DNA of 11,908 nt from Chloroflexota bacterium (GTDB taxonomy: Bacteria > Chloroflexota > Limnocylindria > QHBO01). The DNA is taken from positions 15,903-27,810 of the forward strand of contig VBGQ01000020.1 in NCBI GenBank assembly GCA_005882055.1, in the 5' to 3' direction. Within the stretch, counting starts at the first letter, position 1. Each line of letters opens with the position of its first letter. Below the pieces are notes generated by a model. The model was not told where the DNA came from and searched no databases. It saw only the letters and a program-made list of their open reading frames with translations. The translations under genes and the position numbers were made by a program. Shown one piece after another: positions 6,872 to 11,908 of this stretch.

Positions 6872-7459
6872 GTGGTTACGTACCAGTCGGACGGACTCGT
6901 CGCACGCATGAGGGCGGGGGACGTCGACGCGTTCGAGGAGTTCTTCCGCACCTACGAGCGCCACGTCTACACCACCGCATTGGCGATCACCCGCGACCCG
7001 TTCCTGGCGGAGGAGATCCTGCAGGACTGCTTCGTGAAGGCGTATGGCGCGAGGCATCGGCTCCGAACCGATCGCTCACCGCTGCCGTGGCTGCATCGGG
7101 TCACCACCAACCTGTGCTACAGCCGCATCGCTCGCCGCCGGGTGACGATCGAGCCGATCACCTCCCTGATCACCAACCTGGTCGCGGACCTGACCTCGGG
7201 ACCGGACCAGGTCGTGGAATCTCGCGAGATCATCGAGGTGCTGCAGCGCGCAATCGACGCGCTGCCGCCAAAGCAGCAGGCCGCGGTGATCCTCTACTAC
7301 CTCCACGGCTATTCGCTCGCGGAAGCGGCCGAGATCGCGGCCTGCAACGTAGGAACCATGAAGTCGCGCGTGCATTACGCACTCAGGACGCTGCGATCGC
7401 GGCTTCCGGAAGAGCGGCGCGCGCCTGCCGGTGCACGGGTGTCGATCGGTGAGCTGTAG
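6872..7459 (+). CDS. ECF-type RNA polymerase sigma-70 factor
   Basis: A 195-residue extracytoplasmic-function sigma factor with only regions 2 and 4. Region 2 spans about residues 8-90 (MRAGDVDAFEEFFRTYERHVYTTAL, then ITRDPFLAEEILQDCFVKAY, the core-binding helix, and PLPWLHRVTTNLC for -10 recognition). Region 4 is about 125-180, with IDALPPKQQAAVILYYLHG and the helix-turn-helix AEAAEIAACNVGTMKSRVHYALRTLR. GTG 6872 is chosen because GGAG at 6863-6866 is 5 nt away. An in-frame GTG at 6866 has no Shine-Dalgarno and would add two residues. It overlaps the next gene, a zinc-finger anti-sigma factor, which is the classic pairing and suggests that activity is held in check post-translationally. Target genes are unknown; the neighbouring peptide transporter is one candidate. 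Confidence 0.92.
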   Translation: MVTYQSDGLVARMRAGDVDAFEEFFRTYERHVYTTALAITRDPFLAEEILQDCFVKAYGARHRLRTDRSPLPWLHRVTTNLCYSRIARRRVTIEPITSLITNLVADLTSGPDQVVESREIIEVLQRAIDALPPKQQAAVILYYLHGYSLAEAAEIAACNVGTMKSRVHYALRTLRSRLPEERRAPAGARVSIGEL

Positions 7460-8009
7460 CCGGGCACGCCGCGAGCTGCTCGAGCACTTTGCACTTGGCG
7501 AAGAGTTCGGGCCACGCTCTGGGCCGCACCTCGCTCACCTGCAGTCCTGTGCGGAGTGCCGCAGGGAGGTAGGTATCGACCGGGCGCTCGTCGCCAGCTT
7601 GCGCCGTGCGCTCAAGGAACGGGTCGAGGGCAGGTCTCCGTCGGCGTCGAGCTGGGAGCTCGTCCGCCGCAGGACCATTGACCAGCCCGCACGGCCCTGG
7701 ACAGCTGTCGTGCTGCAGTGGGGAGGCATGGTCTCCGCCGCCGCCGTGGCCGGGATCATGATGTTCGCCGTCGTCACGGCCCCGGAGAGCACGTCGTTCC
7801 CGGGGTCGCAATCGCTGTTCGTGGCCAATGCGGCCAGGCGAGCCGTCCCGCCCGTCGATGAGGCAAGGGGCTTGCCCGCGGAGGACTCGAGCACGTACTC
7901 TGCGCCGCAGAGCTACCATCCGCCGCTCGGCTGGCCAAAAAACACGCAGCTGACCAGTCCAGCCGCAAGCCGGGACGCCGACCCGCCGATCACCGGGCAC
8001 ATGCGATGA
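7431..8009 (+). CDS. Zinc-binding, membrane-anchored anti-sigma factor (ZAS-like)
   Basis: A protein of up to 192 residues that overlaps the sigma-factor gene in another frame. The cytoplasmic N-terminal part has the HX3CX2C motif H36-C40-C43 (HLQSCAEC), and C9 lies at the position of the fourth zinc ligand, the same C...HX3CX2C layout as RsrA-type anti-sigma factors. A single transmembrane helix is predicted at about 92-115 (AVVLQWGGMVSAAAVAGIMMFAVV), followed by a low-complexity Pro/Ser/Ala-rich extracytoplasmic tail of ~75 residues with no recognisable sensor domain. The inferred role is to bind the ECF factor at the membrane until a signal releases it. The start is either GTG 7431 or GTG 7449; the latter overlaps the sigma stop and keeps all zinc ligands. 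Neither has a good ribosome-binding site, which suggests translational coupling. Confidence 0.8.
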   Translation: MHGCRSVSCSRARRELLEHFALGEEFGPRSGPHLAHLQSCAECRREVGIDRALVASLRRALKERVEGRSPSASSWELVRRRTIDQPARPWTAVVLQWGGMVSAAAVAGIMMFAVVTAPESTSFPGSQSLFVANAARRAVPPVDEARGLPAEDSSTYSAPQSYHPPLGWPKNTQLTSPAASRDADPPITGHMR

Positions 8010-8180
8010 GCACTGCCGTTACGGAAGAGGAATGAACCTGACAGGCCAAGCGCGGGTAGTTAGTGATGTGGCATGGTTCGCGCTGCTAGGCCCATGCGTG
8101 GCCGATTCCCGCGGCACGAACCAGGATTCGCTCGAACCACTGGCGGAGAGCAGATCGTCTCAATAACCGCACCAGAGGGC

Positions 8181-8186
8181 TAATCT
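8181..8186 (+). promoter_or_regulatory. Candidate -10 box of a leaderless promoter for the DppC-type permease
   Basis: TAATCT lies 7 nt before ATG 8194, so the transcript would begin at about the ATG. No ribosome-binding site precedes the gene and no good -35 is visible. The rest of the 8010-8193 gap shows only a weak inverted repeat (GCATGG at 8071-8076 with CCATGC at 8092-8097). Confidence 0.4.
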
Positions 8187-8193
8187 CGTCACG

Positions 8194-9179
8194 ATGGTTG
8201 CAGTTCCAAGCGCCGAAGCCGCTGGCTTTCAGGGGGAAGCCCAAGCACAAACCAGCGGGCGAAGCCTGCGCCAGATCGTCTGGGCGCGCCTCAGTCGCGA
8301 TCGCGTGGCGATGGTCTGCTTCGTCATCCTGGTGTTCATGTACCTGACGGCGGTCTTCGGACCCATCGTCGCGGGCATCTTCGACATCAGCCCCTACACG
8401 CTGCACTCGGCGCTGATCAGCGACCTGGGTGGCAAGCCCATCGGCGCGTGGGGCGGGATCAGCTGGGCGCACCCGCTGGGGATCGAATGGGGGACCGGGA
8501 GAGATATCTTCGCCCAGCTGCTCTTCGGCCTCCGCATATCGCTGGTCATCGCGACCAGCGCCACGCTGATCACGGTCGCGCTGGGTACGGTCATCGGCAT
8601 CATCGCCGGCTATACCGGTGGCTGGACCGACAACATCATCGGGCGCTTCATGGACCTCGTCCTGGCCTTCCCGTTCCTGCTCATCATCCTCGCGCTGTCC
8701 GGGCCGCTCACCCAGCGCCTCACCCAGATAGGCGTGCCGGACGGCAACCCGTCCCGAATCCTGTACCTGATCCTGGTGCTGAGCGTCTTCGGATGGCCAT
8801 ACCTCGCGCGCATCGTGCGCGGACAGGTGCTCAGCCTCCGCGAGCGGGAATTCGTGGAGGCTGCGGTGGCCATGGGCGCGGGCAAGCGGCGGATCCTGTT
8901 CACCGAGATCCTGCCCAACCTGTGGGCACCGATCCTGGTGTACGCCACGCTCACTCTGCCCGCCTATATCGGGCTCGAGGCGGCCCTCTCCTTCCTCGGA
9001 GTCGGCGTGCTCCCGCCGGAGACGACTTTTGGCGCGATGCTCGCCAACTCGGTGGCGTACTTCGACGTCGTTCCCACCTACCTGTTCATCCCGGGAACAG
9101 TGCTGGTCGTCCTCGTGGTCTCGTTTAACCTTCTCGGCGACGCGCTCCGGGACGCGTTGGACCCGAAGGCAATCCACTG
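8194..9179 (+). CDS. ABC transporter permease, DppC/OppC type
   Basis: Inner-membrane permease of a peptide/nickel-type ABC importer, 328 residues, a normal to slightly long DppC. A short hydrophilic N-terminus with the basic LRQIVWARLSRDRVA precedes the first membrane helix (~38-60). A periplasmic-side segment carries HPLGIEWGTGRDIFAQLLFGLRISL, the DppC hallmark (normally HxxGTDxxGRDxxSRxxxG), here with an unusual GIEWGTGRD. Further helices follow (~120-145, 150-170, 190-210, 245-265, 290-315). The EAA loop that docks on the ATPase is at 222-242 (EAAVAMGAGKRRILFTEILPN). It lies upstream of the binding-protein gene rather than after a DppB permease, an unusual order, and its start appears leaderless. 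Substrate is likely an oligopeptide or similar small molecule; this cannot be refined from sequence. Confidence 0.92.
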
Positions 9180-9199
9180 AAGCTGGGGCTGTCGGCGGA

Positions 9200-9220
9200 T
9201 CGGTGGGAGATTCCCACCGA
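9200..9220 (+). terminator. Perfect hairpin after the DppC-type permease
   Basis: A 9-bp perfect stem (9200-9208 with 9212-9220, TCGGTGGGA pairing TCCCACCGA) around a 3-nt loop, 20 nt past the permease stop and upstream of the next promoter. There is no T-run, so it may be a terminator of the GC-rich kind, or an operator or mRNA-end stabiliser. Confidence 0.45.
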
Positions 9221-9252
9221 CGTGGCGGAGCCGGTTTCGTACAGAAGTTCGG

Positions 9253-9258
9253 TATAGT
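9253..9258 (+). promoter_or_regulatory. Candidate -10 box for the solute-binding protein gene
   Basis: TATAGT is a close match to the -10 consensus, about 55 nt before ATG 9314. No convincing -35 lies 16-18 nt upstream. The leader would contain a 6-bp hairpin (CCGGGA 9275-9280 with TCCCGG 9285-9290) and then GGAGGA at 9302-9307, the ribosome-binding site. Confidence 0.45.
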
Positions 9259-9313
9259 CTCTCATCTCTTTGCGCCGGGACGTTTCCCGGGCCCATTCGT
9301 TGGAGGACGGAAT

Positions 9314-11074
9314 ATGGTCAGACCAGAGGCTCGGTTGCTCCGTGGCTTTGCCGTCGGGGCGGCGGTTGCGCTCACGCTCGCCGCCTGCGGTGGCGGGGGC
9401 ACGAGCAGCAATTCGCCCGGTGCTGGGACGTCGAACACTCCCACCGCCGGCGGCACGATCTACATCCTTACGCAGGCGGAGCAGTGGGACCAGGTGGACC
9501 CGCAGCGCATCTACACCGGTGAGGACCTTGCCTTCTTTGGCGGGACGGTTCAGCGATCGCTGACGGCCTACAAGTTCTCAGCGGACGCGAAAGAGGGCAC
9601 CTCGGTCGTCCCGGACCTCGCGACCGACACCGGCACGCACAATGACAACGCCACCCAGTGGAGCTTCACGCTCCGCGATGGCGTGACCTGGCAGGACGGC
9701 GCTCCCGTCACCTGCGAGGACGTCAAGTACGGCGTGTCGCGCACGTTCGCGACTGACGTCATCAACCAGGGCCCGACGTACGCGATCGCGTACCTGAACA
9801 TCCCGAGCGACAAGGACGGATCCTCGTCGTACAAGGGTCCCTACAAGAAGACCGGCCAGGACCTGTTCGACAAGGCGGTCACCTGCGACGGCAACAAGAT
9901 CACCTTCAACCTGAACAAGCCCGTTCCGGACTTCAACTACACGGTCACCCTCGGCTTCTCCCCGGTCCGCCAGGCGGACGACAAGGGCGAGAAGTACGGG
10001 CAGCCGGGTAGCCTCGTCGTCTCCGACGGTCCGTACATGGTCGAGAGCTACTCGACCGGCAACGGCGGCAAGATGGTCATGGTCCGCAATCCGAAGTGGA
10101 ACAAGGCCAGCGACCCGATCCGCCCTGCCTACCCGGACAAGTGGGAAGTCGACTTCGGCGTCGACCCCAAGGTCATGGACCAGCGGCTCATGGCGAGCGC
10201 GGGCAATGACCAGTTCGCGATCCAGTACGGCAACATCCAGCCGGAAAACCTGGCGACCATCTTCACGGACACGGAGCACACCACCGCGAAGTTCAACGGT
10301 CGCGCAGTCAGCGGCTTCGACCCGTACTCCCGCTACTACTGGATCAACGTCAACAAGGTCAAGAACGTCAAGATCCGCCAGGCGATGGCGGTCGCCCTTG
10401 ACCGGCAGGCGATCCGACTGAACATCGGTGGCGCGTTCGCCGGCGACTTCGCCGACGGCGTGATCAAGCCGAACATCGGGCAGGACTACGCCGCGACCGG
10501 GTTGTGGGACTCTCTCCTCGGGGAAAAGGTCCCAGACAACGGCGATCCGGACTTCGCCAAGAAGCTCATCCAGGATTCGGGTGAGGCAGCTCCCAAGCTG
10601 ACCTTCGACTTCCCGGATACCCCGACCAACGGCAAGACAGCCGCCATCGTCATCAGCTCGCTCGGCAAGGCTGGCATCACGGTCACGCCGAACCCGATCG
10701 AGCCGGGCCAGTACTACAGCGTCGTGTTTGACCCGCAGAAGGGGCACGAGTTCGGTACTGGTGGATGGGGCGCTGACTGGCCGAATGCCTCGACGGTGAT
10801 CCCGCCGCTCTTCACCCAGAAGGGTGGTTGGGACCTCTCGCAGCTGGACGACGCAGCCTTCAACCAGAAGGTCGAAGCCGCCCAGACCGAGCTCGACCGT
10901 GCGAAGCAGGCAACTGCCTGGCAGGACCTCAACAAGGAAGCTGCCCAGAACATGTACGTCATCCCGACCTTCTTCGGGCTGAGCCAGACGCTGGCCGGCA
11001 CGAAGGTTGCGCCCATCTACCGATGGCCTGCCTACGGCTCGTGGCCGTACGGCGAGATGTACGTCAAGTCCTAG
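9314..11074 (+). CDS. Peptide-type ABC transporter substrate-binding lipoprotein (family 5)
   Basis: A 586-residue extracytoplasmic solute-binding protein of the DppA/OppA family (SBP_bac_5). The signal peptide at residues 1-24 has a basic start, a hydrophobic core (GFAVGAAVALTL) and the lipobox LAAC with C25 as the lipidated residue, followed by a Gly/Ser/Thr-rich linker to about residue 50. The mature domain starts GGTIYILTQAEQWDQVDPQRIY and contains the family landmarks WSFTLRDGVTWQDGAPVTCEDVKYG, SDGPYMVESY, VRNPKWN, KIRQAMAVALDRQAI and GTGGWGADWPNAS, with a C-terminal region lining the cleft. ATG 9314 is fixed by GGAGGA 6 nt upstream; the frame is open further upstream into the permease gene, but that part is not conserved. 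Lysine, asparagine and aspartate are frequent and use mainly AAG/AAC/GAC codons, unlike the arginine-rich neighbours, as expected for an abundant exported protein. Ligand unknown. Confidence 0.93.
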   Translation: MVRPEARLLRGFAVGAAVALTLAACGGGGTSSNSPGAGTSNTPTAGGTIYILTQAEQWDQVDPQRIYTGEDLAFFGGTVQRSLTAYKFSADAKEGTSVVPDLATDTGTHNDNATQWSFTLRDGVTWQDGAPVTCEDVKYGVSRTFATDVINQGPTYAIAYLNIPSDKDGSSSYKGPYKKTGQDLFDKAVTCDGNKITFNLNKPVPDFNYTVTLGFSPVRQADDKGEKYGQPGSLVVSDGPYMVESYSTGNGGKMVMVRNPKWNKASDPIRPAYPDKWEVDFGVDPKVMDQRLMASAGNDQFAIQYGNIQPENLATIFTDTEHTTAKFNGRAVSGFDPYSRYYWINVNKVKNVKIRQAMAVALDRQAIRLNIGGAFAGDFADGVIKPNIGQDYAATGLWDSLLGEKVPDNGDPDFAKKLIQDSGEAAPKLTFDFPDTPTNGKTAAIVISSLGKAGITVTPNPIEPGQYYSVVFDPQKGHEFGTGGWGADWPNASTVIPPLFTQKGGWDLSQLDDAAFNQKVEAAQTELDRAKQATAWQDLNKEAAQNMYVIPTFFGLSQTLAGTKVAPIYRWPAYGSWPYGEMYVKS

Positions 11075-11095
11075 GAAGCTAACCGGCGTCAGAAG

Positions 11096-11130
11096 TCCCC
11101 AGGGGAGCGGCGGCGCCGCTCCCCTGGGGA
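11096..11130 (+). terminator. Strong hairpin between binding protein and second permease
   Basis: A perfect 15-bp stem (11096-11110 with 11116-11130) with a 5-nt loop (CGGCG), 22 nt after the binding-protein stop. It is not followed by a T-run. It probably acts as a partial terminator or as an mRNA 3'-end stabiliser that keeps binding-protein mRNA more abundant than permease mRNA. Confidence 0.65.
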
Positions 11131-11164
11131 TCCATCATTCGCAAGCTAAGGAAGGGAATGCAGC

Positions 11165-11635
11165 GTGTTCGCCTACCTGGTGCGACGAGTCATCGGCATG
11201 GTCCTGCTGCTCTTCCTCCTCAGCGTCGCGGTCTTCTTCCTGTTCAACATGCTCCCCGGTGACCCCGCGCGCCTGACCTGCGGGAAGGCATGCACGCCGT
11301 CCATCATCGAGGCCAACCGGCACAGACTGGGCCTCGACGAGCCGGTCGTGACCCAATACACGAAGTTCCTGTCGGGCATCTTCGTGGGTCGCACCTTCTC
11401 TCCGGACTCCCCCGAACCCATCAGGTGCGACGCCCCGTGCCTCGGCTACTCGTTCACCCGCCACGAGGAAGTGCTGTCGATCATCGCGCGAGCGGCACCC
11501 GTCACCTTCTGGTTGGCGATCGGTGCATTCATCATCTGGATCGTCACGGGGATCTCGTTATCCGGCTGCAATGGCTGCCATTCCCCTCGTACGTGTCGCC
11601 ATTCGACAATCCCGTGCAGTTCCTGCAGACCATGA
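11165..11635 (+). CDS. ABC transporter permease, DppB/OppB type, 5' part (disrupted)
   Basis: The N-terminal half of a DppB-type permease. It begins MFAYLVRRVIGMVLLLFLLSVAVFFLFNMLPGDPAR, the family's first helix and its PGDPAR motif. A long external loop follows (CGKAC..., RCDAPCLGYSF), a form I associate with actinobacterial-type members. A second helix (VTFWLAIGAFIIWIVTGIS) ends at about residue 130. After that the frame becomes non-homologous (cysteine-rich) and stops at 11635. GTG 11165 is supported by AAGGAAGGGA ending 7 nt upstream; an ATG at 11158 is out of frame. The remainder of the permease continues in another frame from about 11557, so this is one gene broken by an internal loss. 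Confidence 0.85.
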   Translation: MFAYLVRRVIGMVLLLFLLSVAVFFLFNMLPGDPARLTCGKACTPSIIEANRHRLGLDEPVVTQYTKFLSGIFVGRTFSPDSPEPIRCDAPCLGYSFTRHEEVLSIIARAAPVTFWLAIGAFIIWIVTGISLSGCNGCHSPRTCRHSTIPCSSCRP

Positions 11636-11908
11636 TCCTGCCGTGGATCGTGCTGGCCAGCCTGCAGGCGGCGTTCTACATCCGCCTCACCCGAAACCAG
11701 GTGCTCGAGGTCTTCTCCGAGGACTACGTGCGTACTGCTCGCGCCAAGGGACTGCCTGAGCGCGTGGTCGTCGTCAAGCACGCCCTGCGTGCCGGCCTGA
11801 CGCCAATCGTCACGGCTGCCGGCCTCGACCTCGCCGTCCTGCTGGGTGGCGCCATCATCGCGGAGAACATCTTCAGCCTCCCGGGGCTCGGGTCCCTGGT
11901 GGTCAGCT
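11557..11908 (+). pseudogene. DppB-type permease, C-terminal part in shifted frame (runs off window)
   Basis: From about 11557 a different frame encodes the expected continuation of the permease: LQWLPFPSYVSPFDNPVQFL, a helix (ILPWIVLASLQAAFYIRL), and the EAA-type ATPase-docking loop EDYVRTARAKGLPERVVVV. Then come HALRAGLTPIVT and AAGLDLAVLLGGAIIAENIF with SLPGLGSLVV at the window edge. Compared with the family pattern, about 40-45 residues that normally join the two parts are missing: the segment with the ALRRGT-like loop and the helix before LGWLP. The frame change means the lost length is 3k+1 bases. It could be a real deletion or an assembly error. The first in-frame ATG in this part is at 11632. 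The 3' end lies outside the window. Confidence 0.8.

Noticed and set aside
8010..8193. Possible small gene or RNA in the gap between anti-sigma and permease
   Set aside because: No start-to-stop frame with coding character and only a 6-bp inverted repeat with a long loop. Apart from the -10 box I see nothing supportable.
9029..9313. Upstream extension of the solute-binding protein frame into the permease gene
   Set aside because: The extra 95 residues overlap DppC coding sequence and lack family similarity. A lipoprotein signal peptide and a good ribosome-binding site place the start at 9314.
1..11908. CRISPR arrays, insertion sequences, tRNA/rRNA genes, phage or defence genes
   Set aside because: No regularly spaced repeats, transposase motifs, terminal inverted repeats or structural-RNA signatures were seen. 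The content is metabolic, regulatory and transport genes.

Overview
The window is a stretch of high-GC (roughly two thirds G+C) bacterial chromosome with every supported gene on the + strand. I see no mobile element, CRISPR array, tRNA or rRNA. Glycine decarboxylase is split into separate GcvPA and GcvPB genes in the order T-H-PA-PB, which argues against most Actinobacteria, where GcvP is a single chain. The peptide-type ABC transporter proteins nevertheless look actinobacterial, GTG starts are common, and two genes appear to be leaderless behind TANNNT boxes. A high-GC Chloroflexota-like lineage is my best guess. This is an inference from gene style, not a database result.

Layout. 2-250: C-terminal end of an MFS transporter. 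255-1457: GT4 glycosyltransferase, resembling diacylglycerol glucosyltransferases. 1480-1749: doubtful arginine-rich small ORF behind a possible leaderless promoter. 1755-2198: Nudix hydrolase. 2195-3296 gcvT, 3400-3777 gcvH, 3794-5137 gcvPA, 5134-6810 gcvPB: the T, H and P proteins of the glycine cleavage system. 6872-7459 and 7431-8009: an ECF sigma factor and its overlapping zinc-binding, membrane-anchored anti-sigma partner. 8194-9179, 9314-11074 and 11165-window end: DppC-type permease, family-5 solute-binding lipoprotein and DppB-type permease of an oligopeptide-type ABC importer. Its ATPase genes are not in the window.

How the genes work together. GcvPA/PB decarboxylate glycine, GcvH carries the aminomethyl group on lipoyl-lysine, and GcvT passes it to tetrahydrofolate. 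The L protein (lipoamide dehydrogenase) is absent here. ATGA stop/start overlaps couple Nudix to gcvT and gcvPA to gcvPB. The sigma/anti-sigma pair has its own promoter at the end of gcvPB. The transporter has an unusual C-A-B order, a separate promoter for the binding protein, and a strong hairpin between binding protein and second permease.

Two genes are broken as read. gcvT lacks an in-frame start for its conserved N-terminus, and one extra base near 2212 would explain this. The DppB-type permease has lost about 40-45 internal codons with a frame change near 11556. Both could be sequencing or assembly errors or genuine mutations. I found no convincing new biological system. The least explained stretch is 1458-1754.
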